DNA of 64,000 bases. It comes from Poseidonocella sp. HB161398. GTDB taxonomy: Bacteria > Pseudomonadota > Alphaproteobacteria > Rhodobacterales > Rhodobacteraceae. Shown here in pieces: positions 8,775 through 16,578 of the stretch. Position 1 is the stretch's first letter. Every line of letters begins with the position of its first letter. The notes under the pieces are model-generated. The model was not told where the DNA came from, did not search any database, and saw only the letters and a list, made by a program, of their open reading frames with translations. Where the stretch lies: assembly GCF_005870025.1 (NCBI RefSeq), contig NZ_VATA01000001.1:62001-126000 (forward strand). The letters are read 5' to 3'. The position numbers were made by a program, and so were the translations under genes.

Positions 8775-9977
8775 ATGAACGTCATCGACCCCTCCCGCCG
8801 CCAGGTCCTGCCCTGGTCCGACCCGGCCTATGTCGCCGATCCCTATCCCTGGTACGACCGCGCGCGGCGGGAGTATCCGGTCTACCGCGACACCGACGGC
8901 ACCTTCGTCATCACCCGCTATGACGACGTAATGAAATACGGCAAGACCGCGAGCCTCAGCATCGTCGATCCGGACTGGGTGCCGAAAGGCGCCTGGGCCG
9001 CGCTGTCGAACACGGTCCTGGGCATCGACCCGCCCGAGCACACCCGCATGCGCCGCCTCGGCAACAAGTGGTTCACGCCGAAGCTCTGCAAGCGCTGGTC
9101 CGAAGGCGCCGAGCGCGCGGTGCGCGACTACATCGCCGGTCTGCAGGACGGAGAGGTCTTCGACGCCAACATGTATCTCGGCGTCGGACCGAGCCATGTC
9201 GCCATGTGCATGGCACTGGGCTTCCCCGAGGACGATTTCGAGCCCGCGATCTTCTCGATGCACAAGACCATGTCCGCGCTTTCGGCCGTCGCCGGTCCGG
9301 ACCATGACAAGGCGGCGGCCGAAGCGTTCGCCTATATCCGCGCACGGGTCGAGAAGATGCTGGACGACAAGCGAGCCGATCCTGGCGACGGCATGGCCGA
9401 CGCGCTGCTGGCGCTCGAGGCCGAGGGCGAGCTCTCCTCAGACGAGGTGATCGAGACGCTGATGCTGTTCTGGGCTTCGGGCGGGCACAACCCGTCCTAT
9501 ATCATCGGCTCCTCGATCGAGTATTTCGCCCGTAACCCGGAGATCTGGGACATCTACCGCAACGAACCGGAGAAGCGTGCGGCCTTCATCAACGAGATCC
9601 ACCGTCTCTACCCGCCGGAGCTGAGCTTCGCGCGCTGGACCCAGGAGCCGATGGAAATCCATGGCCAGCAGATCGCCGTCGGCGAGCGGGTCAAGTTCAT
9701 CATTGACGCTGCCAACCGCGACCCGGAGGTCTTTCCGGAGGCGGACGCCATGGTGCTCGACCGGCCGAAGGGCGCGGCGATGCACATGAGCTTCGGCATG
9801 GGACCGCATCAATGCGCGGGCCAGATCATCAGCCGCACCGAGGTCGAGACCGTGCTCGGCACGCTGGCGGAGCTGGTCGAGCGCTTCGAGATGAAGGGCG
9901 AGCCGGAGATGGACAATACTGACCGCTCGCGCGCCTATGTGCGCCTGCCGGTCTCGATCGTGAAGCGGTCGGCCTGA
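8775..9977 (+). CDS. Cytochrome P450 (B) with Asn at the I-helix Thr position
   Basis: A 400-residue P450, clearly paralogous to the preceding gene; they share LPW-DP, ADPYPWYDR and NKWFTPK. The heme ligand is Cys347 in FGMGPHQCAG, ExxR is Glu274-Arg277, and HxxxR is HTRMR. The I helix reads LFWASGGHNPSYI: Asn239 replaces the usual Thr and His238 the usual acidic residue. The start follows CGAGAGAGAGACC, nearly the same leader as P450 A. Two such tandem P450s could act in sequence on one substrate or assemble together; the sequence cannot decide. A hairpin terminator closes the transcript. Confidence 0.9.
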   Translation: MNVIDPSRRQVLPWSDPAYVADPYPWYDRARREYPVYRDTDGTFVITRYDDVMKYGKTASLSIVDPDWVPKGAWAALSNTVLGIDPPEHTRMRRLGNKWFTPKLCKRWSEGAERAVRDYIAGLQDGEVFDANMYLGVGPSHVAMCMALGFPEDDFEPAIFSMHKTMSALSAVAGPDHDKAAAEAFAYIRARVEKMLDDKRADPGDGMADALLALEAEGELSSDEVIETLMLFWASGGHNPSYIIGSSIEYFARNPEIWDIYRNEPEKRAAFINEIHRLYPPELSFARWTQEPMEIHGQQIAVGERVKFIIDAANRDPEVFPEADAMVLDRPKGAAMHMSFGMGPHQCAGQIISRTEVETVLGTLAELVERFEMKGEPEMDNTDRSRAYVRLPVSIVKRSA

Positions 9978-10007
9978 GGGCTCTACGACACTGGCAGCAT
10001 CACCCCG

Positions 10008-10029
10008 AGGCCCGGAGCGATCCGGGCCT
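10008..10029. terminator. Bidirectional hairpin terminator
   Basis: AGGCCCGGA GCGA TCCGGGCCT is a perfect 9-base stem with a 4-base loop, followed by TT on the + strand. It lies between the convergent P450 B and tetR genes and could end both transcripts. Confidence 0.7.
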
Positions 10030-10036
10030 TTCCGCA

Positions 10037-10720
10037 TCAGGGGATCATCATCGTCCGGCAGAAGGCGGCGGCCTGGTCGAGGATGGCCGCACGCTGGGCG
10101 TCGCTGCCGTCCCAGTCCGCCCAGGAATGGACGCCGTCGATCATCACCATCATCTGCCGGGCCTTCAGGCCGGCCTCGGCGACGCCGAGCGCCTCCCCGG
10201 CCGAGCTGTAGAGACGGGTGCAGATCCGCAGCCAGTCGGTCATTTCCGAACGGAGCTCCTCGGGCAGGAACCGGCCGACGCGGTCGGCGGCGACGATCAT
10301 GTCCCACAGGTTGTTCTCGCGGTTCTGCAGGTTCATCCCGCAATGGCCGCGCACCAGCGCGTCGAGAAAGCCGCGGACATCCTGCGCATCCTTGGTCGCC
10401 TCCAGCATGGCATGGCCGAAAAGCGCACCCTGCCAGCGCAGCGAATGCGCGATGATCTCTTCCTTGCCGCCGGGAAAATGCGAGTAGATGCTCGGCGCCT
10501 TCAGGTTCAGCTCCGCCCCGAGGCCGCGCATGGTCACCGCGGCATAGCCCTGCGCAGCGGCGACGCGCAGGAAGACCTTGAGGATCTCCAGCTTCTTCGT
10601 GCTGAACAGCGTCCAGTCCTGACGCGCGATGGCCTTCTCCATTTCGGCAATGGCCGCGCGGACCGGCGCAGGCAGGTCGCCCGCGTGCTCGAATTGAATC
10701 GCCAATGCTTCTGGAGTCAT
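10037..10720 (-). CDS. TetR-family regulator, probable controller of the P450 regulon
   Basis: A 227-residue TetR protein. The helix-turn-helix is visible at about residues 58-90 (GYAAVTMRGLGAELN, then APSIYSHFPGGKEEII). It is preceded by an unusually long N-terminal segment of about 40 residues and followed by an all-helical ligand-binding domain. It is convergent with P450 B and divergent from permease 2. Palindromes at 10810-10823 and 10951-10964 lie in the divergent region, and relatives of them precede the other units of the cluster, so it probably represses all of them and itself. The inducer is likely the amine substrate; this is inference. Confidence 0.85.
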   Translation of the reverse strand: MTPEALAIQFEHAGDLPAPVRAAIAEMEKAIARQDWTLFSTKKLEILKVFLRVAAAQGYAAVTMRGLGAELNLKAPSIYSHFPGGKEEIIAHSLRWQGALFGHAMLEATKDAQDVRGFLDALVRGHCGMNLQNRENNLWDMIVAADRVGRFLPEELRSEMTDWLRICTRLYSSAGEALGVAEAGLKARQMMVMIDGVHSWADWDGSDAQRAAILDQAAAFCRTMMIP

Positions 10721-10809
10721 GCTGCGGTGCCACCCTGGGTTCCGGCCCTTGCGGCCCTGCTACCCTTCTGAATTAGGGCCTTGCCGGAGGAGATGCAAGG
10801 AATCCGGTA

Positions 10810-10823
10810 CGAACGTGCGTTCG
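10810..10823. promoter_or_regulatory. Candidate TetR operator (tetR side)
   Basis: CGAACG TG CGTTCG is a perfect 6-base inverted repeat with a 2-base spacer, about 90 bases upstream of the tetR ATG. It shares the ACGAAC / GTTCG character of the sites at 10951 and 19828. Confidence 0.6.
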
Positions 10824-10950
10824 CAAACTGCAAGACGAACGGGCGATAGCCTGCCTCCCTGCATGAAATCTGGCAGACGGGAAGCAAAACTTGCCGGCGC
10901 CATGCATTTTCTTGGCGTGTCGCCAGCGGAATTCGCATGATCAAAACACT

Positions 10951-10964
10951 AACGACCGTTCGTT
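10951..10964. promoter_or_regulatory. Candidate TetR operator (permease 2 side)
   Basis: AACGA CCGT TCGTT is a perfect 5-base inverted repeat about 95 bases upstream of the permease 2 start, in an A+T-rich stretch. It is close to AACGAA/TTCGTT elements at the other promoters of the cluster. Confidence 0.6.
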
Positions 10965-11057
10965 TTTACCGGATCGCAGAGCGATTTCGCAGGACGGCCG
11001 CCGCAGTGCCGGACCGGACGCGCCGCGGCCGCCGCCAGGACCATGACAGGGAACGCC

Positions 11058-12548
11058 ATGACAGACATCACCACCTCGACTGACAGTTACGCGGGCGCGG
11101 AGGGCGCGGCCGCGCCAAGGCTATCCGGCAAGATGGGTCCCGCCGCGCTGATGCTGACCGTGCTGGCCTTCTCGGCGCCGATTGCCGTGGTCGAGGGCTT
11201 CATCCCCTTCGCCATCTATTTCGGCGGCCCCGGCGCGACGCTCGCCTTCTGCCTTTCCACCGTGGTGCTGCTGCTCTTCGCCATCGGCTATGTGACCATG
11301 GCGCGCCATGTGCCGAAACCCGGCGACTTCTACGCCTTCGTCAGCTCGGGCCTCGGCAAGGTGACCGGGCTCGGCGCCGCCTTCCTCGCGATCTTCGGCT
11401 ATCTCTGCGTGCTGGGCGGCACCTACATCTTCCTGGGCGTCAGCACCGCGTCGCTGATCGCCTCCTTCGGCGGACCCGAGACGCCCTGGCTCCTGTGGGC
11501 CGTCCTCGGCTGGGCCGCGGTCTCGACGCTCGGCTACTTCCATATCGAGCTTTCGGCGAAGATCCTGACCTGGGCCATGGTGTTCGAGGTCGTCATCGTC
11601 ATGATCTTCAATGTCTTCACCCTGGGCAAGGGCGGCGCCGAGGGGCTGAGCCTCGAACCCTTCACCATCGCCTCCTTCGGGCAGGGCGACATGGCGGTGA
11701 CGCTGCTCTACACCATCCTCGTCTTCATGGGCTTCGAAGCGACCGCGCTCTTCCGCGACGAGGTCCGCGATCCCGACAAGACCATTCCGCGCGCGACCTA
11801 CGGCGCCGTGATCCTGATCGGCGGGCTCTACATCCTGTCCTGCTACGCGCTGGTCTCGGCCTATGGCTCCGCAGCCTGGGATGTTGCCAGGGAGGACCCG
11901 ACCTCGATGTTTTCCCACGGCATCGGCACCTTCGTCGGCCCGGTCTTCACCCAGATCACCTACTGCTCGGTCGTGTTGTCGATCTTCGCCGCGCTGATTT
12001 CGATCCACAACGTTCTGTCGCGCTACATCCTGAACCTCGCCGTCGACAAGGCGCTTCCCACCGTCCTTGCCGCCGTGCATGACCGGCATTCCTCGCCGCA
12101 CCGCGCCTCGGTCGCCGTGGCGGTCACCGTCGGCCTCCTGATGGTGCCTGCCTTCCTCAGCGGCATCGACGGCGGCGCGCTCTACGGCATCGTCGTCGGC
12201 ATCGGCGCCATCGGCATCATCTTCCTGATGGGGCTCGTGTCGATCTCGGTCATCGGCTGGTTCACCAAGACCGGCATCCCCGCGCGCGAGAACAAGTTCA
12301 AGGTCTACTACGCGCCGGGCCTGGCCGCCGTGGTCCTTCTGTCCACCACCGTCTTCGCCTGCCTCCATCTCGACCTGGTGGTCGGCGGCGAGCCGGGCGC
12401 CTCGGACTGGATCGTCTGGCTGCTGGTCGCGGTCTTCCTCGCCGGCGCCTGCCTGGCCGCCTATTTCCGCAGCCAGAAGCCCCATGTCTTCGACGGGCTC
12501 GGCCGCGCGGAGCGGGTCTTCGAGTCGATCTCCAAGACCATGACCTGA
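11058..12548 (+). CDS. APC-superfamily amino acid/amine permease (copy 2)
   Basis: A 496-residue membrane transporter, clearly paralogous to the permease at 3471-4925; they share the MGPAALML start of helix 1, FSAPxAVVEGFIP, and ATALFRDEVRDPD. The start is placed at 11058, where AGGGAACGCC precedes ATG exactly as in copy 1, not at the ATG 15 bases upstream. It is transcribed away from tetR and followed by the MOSC, SDR and hydrolase genes. Two paralogous importers in one regulon suggest uptake of two related compounds, or of substrate and counter-substrate. The ligand is not readable from the sequence. Confidence 0.88.
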   Translation: MTDITTSTDSYAGAEGAAAPRLSGKMGPAALMLTVLAFSAPIAVVEGFIPFAIYFGGPGATLAFCLSTVVLLLFAIGYVTMARHVPKPGDFYAFVSSGLGKVTGLGAAFLAIFGYLCVLGGTYIFLGVSTASLIASFGGPETPWLLWAVLGWAAVSTLGYFHIELSAKILTWAMVFEVVIVMIFNVFTLGKGGAEGLSLEPFTIASFGQGDMAVTLLYTILVFMGFEATALFRDEVRDPDKTIPRATYGAVILIGGLYILSCYALVSAYGSAAWDVAREDPTSMFSHGIGTFVGPVFTQITYCSVVLSIFAALISIHNVLSRYILNLAVDKALPTVLAAVHDRHSSPHRASVAVAVTVGLLMVPAFLSGIDGGALYGIVVGIGAIGIIFLMGLVSISVIGWFTKTGIPARENKFKVYYAPGLAAVVLLSTTVFACLHLDLVVGGEPGASDWIVWLLVAVFLAGACLAAYFRSQKPHVFDGLGRAERVFESISKTMT

Positions 12549-12555
12549 GACGCAG

Positions 12556-12579
12556 CCGGGGGGCGCAGGCGCCCCCCGG
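12556..12579 (+). terminator. Strong GC hairpin after permease 2
   Basis: CCGGGGGGCGC AG GCGCCCCCCGG is an 11-base perfect stem immediately after the permease stop. There is no T tract. It may partly terminate transcription or stabilise the permease mRNA ahead of the MOSC gene. Confidence 0.5.
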
Positions 12580-12613
12580 ACCCCCCGGGACACCTCCCAG
12601 ACAGGAGCCTGAC

Positions 12614-13411
12614 ATGCTGGTTTCGGCCATCGGCATGACGCCGGTGAAATGCACCCGCTTCCACCAGATCGATGCCGCGGAGCTGACGTCCACCGGGATC
12701 GCCGGCGACCGCCGCTTCCTGATCCTCGACAGCGACGGCCAGCCCTGCTCGCCCGCGCGGCACGCGCTCTTCCTGCCATTGACCGCGCTGGTCGAGGGCG
12801 ACCGCATGACCCTGCGCTATCCCTTCGGCCGCGAGATCACCGGCCCCTGCCATGGCGAAGGGCCGGTCGAGCAGCTCGACTACATGGGGCTGCGCAGCAT
12901 CCCGGTCCGCGAGGCGGCGGGCGGCTGGAGCCGCCATCTGTCGGATGTTGCCGGGCGCGAGGTGCGGCTGGTCGAGGCACAGGGCCAGGGCGAGGGCATC
13001 GACATCAAGCCGGTAACGCTGATGACCACCGGCAGCCTGCGGCGGCTGGAGGAGGCCCTTGGCCGGCCGGTCGACCCGCGCCGCTTCCGCGCCAACCTGC
13101 TGATCGACTGCGGCGAGCCAGAGGCCGAAGATGGCTGGGACGGGCAGCTCCTGCAGGTCGGCCAGGCCGTGCTGAAGGTGCGCAGTTCCGTGCCGCGCTG
13201 CCTCGTCACCCAGTTGAACCCCGAGACCGGGGCCAATGACCTGCGCACCATCCCGGCGCTGATGGGCTACCGCGCCAAGGTGCGCATGCCCGACGGAATA
13301 ATGCCCGACTACGCCACGCCCGGCTTCGCCTCCTATGCCGAGGTCGTCACCCCGGGCCGCATCCGCAGGAGCGATCCCGTGACGCTGCTGCGCGCAGAGG
13401 TTTCCGCATGA
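12614..13411 (+). CDS. MOSC-domain protein with N-terminal beta-barrel (YcbX-like)
   Basis: A 265-residue protein with an N-terminal MOSC-associated beta-barrel (IGMTPVKCTRFHQ, GIAGDRRFLILD) and a C-terminal MOSC domain. The domain contains the conserved cysteine in SVPRCLVTQLNPETG, the proposed molybdenum ligand. YcbX and YiiM of E. coli reduce N-hydroxylated base analogues. Beside two P450s and an amine oxidase, this protein could therefore reduce N-hydroxylated intermediates; that is inference. The stop overlaps the start of the SDR by four bases (ATGA), so the two are translationally coupled. The ferredoxin domain seen in longer YcbX proteins is absent. Confidence 0.82.
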   Translation: MLVSAIGMTPVKCTRFHQIDAAELTSTGIAGDRRFLILDSDGQPCSPARHALFLPLTALVEGDRMTLRYPFGREITGPCHGEGPVEQLDYMGLRSIPVREAAGGWSRHLSDVAGREVRLVEAQGQGEGIDIKPVTLMTTGSLRRLEEALGRPVDPRRFRANLLIDCGEPEAEDGWDGQLLQVGQAVLKVRSSVPRCLVTQLNPETGANDLRTIPALMGYRAKVRMPDGIMPDYATPGFASYAEVVTPGRIRRSDPVTLLRAEVSA

Positions 13412-14190
13412 AAGGACAGAGTTTGAAGGACTACGAAGGACAGGTTGTCCTCATCACCGGCGCCGGCTCCGGCATGGGCCGCGCCATGGTGAGGGAATTC
13501 GCCTCCCGCGGCGCGAAGGTCGCCGCATTGGGCCGGACGATGGCCAAGCTCGAAGCCGTCGCGGCCGAGGCCGCGGGTGAGGTCCTGCCCGTCGCGCTCG
13601 ACGTGGCGGATGCGCCCGGCGTGGAGGCGGCCATCGCGGCGGTGCTTGCACGCTGGGGCCGGATCGACGTGCTGGTGAACAACGCGGGCGTGCTCGACAG
13701 CTATGCCCCGGCGCATGAGGTGCCGCTGGAGGAATGGCACCAGGTCATCGCCACCAACCTGACCGGACCCTTCCTGATGTGCCGCGCCGTGCTGCCAGGC
13801 ATGGTCGCGCAGGGCAAGGGCGCCATCGTCAACATCGCCTCGATCTCGTCGCATAGCGCGGCGGGCGGCGGCTCGGCCTATACCGCCTCGAAGCACGGGG
13901 TGCTCGGCCTGACCCGGCAGCTCTGCTTCGAATACGGGCCCTTGGGCGTGCGCGTGAACGCGATCTGCCCCGGCGCAACCGCGACCCCGATGGCCATCCC
14001 CGAGGAGAAGGGCCAGCATTCGCCGGACATGGAAGCGGCCGTCGCCAGGGTCCCCGCGCGGCGCTGGTGCCAGCCCGAGGAGATCGCCGGGCTCGCGGCC
14101 TTCCTCGCCTCGGACGCGGCCTCCTACCTGCATGGCAGCGACATCGTCATCGACGGCGGCTGGCTGGCCGGCGCCCGCGAGGCGTTCTGA
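13408..14190 (+). CDS. Short-chain dehydrogenase/reductase (classical SDR)
   Basis: A 260-residue classical SDR. The cofactor motif TGAGSGMG lies at residues 17-24, NNAG at 91-94, and the catalytic triad Ser145, Tyr158, Lys162 in NIASISS and SAYTASK. The C terminus has the usual DIVIDGGW. An NAD(P)-dependent alcohol/carbonyl interconversion is expected. The ATG overlaps the MOSC stop codon. In context it may act on the carbonyl or alcohol made by transamination or P450 hydroxylation; the substrate is unknown. Confidence 0.88.
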   Translation: MKGQSLKDYEGQVVLITGAGSGMGRAMVREFASRGAKVAALGRTMAKLEAVAAEAAGEVLPVALDVADAPGVEAAIAAVLARWGRIDVLVNNAGVLDSYAPAHEVPLEEWHQVIATNLTGPFLMCRAVLPGMVAQGKGAIVNIASISSHSAAGGGSAYTASKHGVLGLTRQLCFEYGPLGVRVNAICPGATATPMAIPEEKGQHSPDMEAAVARVPARRWCQPEEIAGLAAFLASDAASYLHGSDIVIDGGWLAGAREAF

Positions 14191-14213
14191 ACACCCCCCA
14201 ACAGGAGAAGAAA

Positions 14214-15092
14214 ATGAAACGCGCAGTCATCCTCCCGGCGCTCCTCGCGCTCGGGCTCGGCGGCCCCGTGCTCGCCGACAGCATCGCCCCGCCGGACCAG
14301 GCCAGCTGGAACGGCGCCAAGCAGATGGCCGATCTCGGCAACGGCATCGAGCTGGCCTATGTCGAATGGGGCGATCCCGAGGCCGATCCGGTGATCCTGG
14401 TCCACGGCTTCTCGGACAGCTCGCGGGCCTTCTCGACCATTGCGCCCTTTCTTGACGGCCACCGCTTCATCGCCGTCGACCTGCGCGGCATGGGCGACAG
14501 TTCCGAGCCGGAGTGCTGCTACTATCCGACGGATTTCGCCGAGGATCTGAACGCCTTCATCCATGCCCTCGGCTATGACAAGGCGGCGGTCGTCGGCCAT
14601 TCGGTCGGCTCGATCTATGCCGGCATGCTGGCGGCGCTCCATCCCGCGAGCGTCGAGAGACTGGTGCTGATCTCCTCGCGGCTCGACCAGAGCGGGCGGC
14701 GCGGCTTTCTCGACATGGTCGAAGGGCTCGACTTCCCGCTCGATCCGATGGGGGAGTTCATCCAGGACTGGGGCGGCAATAACGGCCGCATGGACGAGGA
14801 GATGCTGACCTATCTGCGCATCGAGGAGGCCGGGATGCCGAAACGGGCCTGGGCGGGCATGGCCAAGGGCATGGAGCTGGTGGACTGGACCCTGGCGGCC
14901 GAGCGCATCGCGGCGCCGACGCTGATCCTCTGGGGCGACCAGGACGGCATGGCCAAGGCGCAGGACCAGGAGGATCTGCAGGCGGCGATGCCCGCGGCGA
15001 CCTTCATCGCCTACGAGGGCTACGGCCACTCGATGTACTGGGAGAATCCCGAAATGGTCGCGACAGACCTGACGGCCTTCCTCGACGACTGA
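14214..15092 (+). CDS. Exported alpha/beta hydrolase
   Basis: A 292-residue alpha/beta-fold hydrolase with an N-terminal signal peptide (ALLALGLGGPVLA, cleavage probably near residue 21). The oxyanion-hole HG is at 64-65, nucleophile Ser130 in GHSVGS, acidic residue Asp242 or Asp244 in WGDQDG, and His272 in GYGHSMYWE. The start is well supported by ACAGGAGAAGAAA before ATG. It is probably periplasmic, so it may release the importable amine from an ester, amide or lactone before uptake by the permeases. It ends the permease 2-MOSC-SDR operon at a hairpin terminator. Confidence 0.85.
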   Translation: MKRAVILPALLALGLGGPVLADSIAPPDQASWNGAKQMADLGNGIELAYVEWGDPEADPVILVHGFSDSSRAFSTIAPFLDGHRFIAVDLRGMGDSSEPECCYYPTDFAEDLNAFIHALGYDKAAVVGHSVGSIYAGMLAALHPASVERLVLISSRLDQSGRRGFLDMVEGLDFPLDPMGEFIQDWGGNNGRMDEEMLTYLRIEEAGMPKRAWAGMAKGMELVDWTLAAERIAAPTLILWGDQDGMAKAQDQEDLQAAMPAATFIAYEGYGHSMYWENPEMVATDLTAFLDD

Positions 15093-15098
15093 TCCCCT

Positions 15099-15121
15099 GC
15101 CGCCCCGCATGCCGGGGCGGC
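15099..15121 (+). terminator. Hairpin terminator after the hydrolase gene
   Basis: GCCGCCCCG CATGC CGGGGCGGC is a perfect 9-base stem, six bases after the hydrolase stop, followed by TTCC. Confidence 0.6.
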
Positions 15122-15633
15122 TTCCCGCGCGGTGGCGGCGAGCAGCGGGGCCGGAGGCAGGGTCCAAGCCGCCGGCGCGGCACCGGAGCCACGGGAAGCG
15201 GCCCTTTCCCAAGCCGCCTCCGGCCTCCGCCACGGTCCCTGTACCAGTCTTGGCAGGTTGCTGAAGAAGGACTTCAGGGCACCGTCGTGGAGGAAACACT
15301 TCCGGAACGGGTCACGGCATCTCCCTGAATACGGAAAATCCAGCCGCGTTCAGGTCCATTTTCCCAGCTTTGCGCCCAAGCTCCGTGGCCAAACAGACTT
15401 TCAGCCCGCTGCCAATCCCGGTTCCGCTAGATTGCGTCGACCTCGCGTCCTGCGCCACCGTCGCGGGAACAAGCGCCACCCGCCGCTCTCCAACCCCCAA
15501 CTCAACCAGAAATCCAAGTCTCAATCCGTCTCTCCTGTCGTGAAGACGCGCAGGCACAGAGGCCGGCCATCGCATGTGGCCGGCCCCTCTCCCGCTTTCC
15601 GTGACCGGCCCCGCAGCGCGGCGGGCGCGCGGC
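15122..15633. other. Intergenic region between convergent operons
   Basis: About 510 bases without a convincing gene. Around 15255-15275 the sequence GGTTGCTGAAGAAGGACTT resembles the outer ends of some IS elements, but no partner end or transposase remnant was found, so it is not called. Confidence 0.4.
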
Positions 15634-16047
15634 TTACTGTGCGGTGAAGCTCGTGCCGAAGGCGAAGAACTGCGAGGCGCATTTCCAGGCGCCGTCCTCC
15701 AGCGTCCAGATGAACTGGATCTTGTAGACCAGGGTCTCGTCCCCGGGCTTCACCGGGGTGATCGTGCCGATCAGGAATTCCATGACGGCGGTATCGGAGA
15801 GCTGGATCAGGCTCTCGCGCTCGGTCTTCCAGCGATAGGTGCCGACGATGTCCTTGTAGAGGGCCATCATGCCCTCCCTGCCGCGCCAGGTCATGTCGTC
15901 GCTGCCGACCACCCAGGCATCCGCCGTGAAGTAGTCATTGGCCAGCGCGGCGGCATCGGCGGTCTCGTAGGCGAGGCGCATCAGCTCGTGCTGGGCGTCG
16001 ATGGCGGCGGCGATCTCGGGGGCGACGGTCTTGTCGAGGGTGGTCAT
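15634..16047 (-). CDS. NTF2-like (SnoaL/DUF4440-type) protein
   Basis: A 137-residue protein of the cystatin-like NTF2 fold. Family hallmarks are the helical start (AAAIDAQHELMRLAYETADA), the segment YFTADAWVVGSDDMTWRGRE and the beta-rich C-terminal half ending VYKIQFIWTLEDGAWKCAS. Members are small cytoplasmic enzymes or ligand-binding proteins. It is the last gene of the minus-strand run reductase, flavodoxin, amine oxidase, RidA-like, NTF2-like. ATG at 16047 follows GAGGAAACGCGCC. No catalytic residues can be assigned; an isomerase, hydrolase or binding role in the amine pathway is possible. Confidence 0.72.
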   Translation of the reverse strand: MTTLDKTVAPEIAAAIDAQHELMRLAYETADAAALANDYFTADAWVVGSDDMTWRGREGMMALYKDIVGTYRWKTERESLIQLSDTAVMEFLIGTITPVKPGDETLVYKIQFIWTLEDGAWKCASQFFAFGTSFTAQ

Positions 16048-16170
16048 GGCGCGTTTCCTCTGGATTTGGCGCGGCCGGGCGAAGCCGGCGCGGGAGACAG
16101 ATCCGGGACGGACAGGGACAGGCCCGTCCCGGAGGGGTCGGCGGAGCAAGGGGGCAGCCCCGCCGGGGGG

Positions 16171-16578
16171 TCAGGCCTGCGGCAGGGCCGCGACGGCGCT
16201 GATCTCGATCAGGGCGCCGGGAATGGCCAGGCTGGTCACGCCCATCGAGGTCCAGGCCGGATAGGGATCGGCGAAGAGGTCCTTCTTCAGGTCGAGGAAC
16301 CAGGCGTTGACCTTGGTGCAGTCGCCGACATGCATGGTGGTCATCTCGACGATGTCGGCAAAGCCGCAGCCTGCCGCCTCGAGCACGCGGCCGAGATTGG
16401 CCAGGGCCAGCCGTGCCTGCTCCTGTTCGGTCGCGCCGAGCGCGCCAGTGCCGTCGACGCCGATCTGGCCGGAGACGAAAAGCAGGCCGCCCGCGACCCG
16501 GCCCGGCGCGAAGCCGTAATCGGGGCCGGCGCTCTCCATGCCCGCGGGCACGATGGCGGATGTCTGGTGGATGGTCAT
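16171..16578 (-). CDS. RidA-family protein without the canonical catalytic Arg
   Basis: A 135-residue YjgF/YER057c/UK114-fold protein. It has the family segments GGLLFVSGQIGVDGTG, ALANLGRVLEAAG and the C-terminal GALIEISAVAALP. Archetypal RidA uses an arginine in PxRxxxxV to hydrolyse enamine/imine intermediates; here the segment reads YPAWTSMGVTSL, with Trp in that place. It may therefore not be a RidA-type deaminase but another Rid subgroup. The ATG overlaps the stop of the amine oxidase gene, so the two are co-translated, which suggests it handles the imine or another product of that oxidase. Confidence 0.82.
   Translation of the reverse strand: MTIHQTSAIVPAGMESAGPDYGFAPGRVAGGLLFVSGQIGVDGTGALGATEQEQARLALANLGRVLEAAGCGFADIVEMTTMHVGDCTKVNAWFLDLKKDLFADPYPAWTSMGVTSLAIPGALIEISAVAALPQA

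Noticed and set aside
15240-15300. IS end-like sequence GGTTGCTGAAGAAGGACTT
   Set aside because: No second end, target duplication or transposase remnant could be found nearby.
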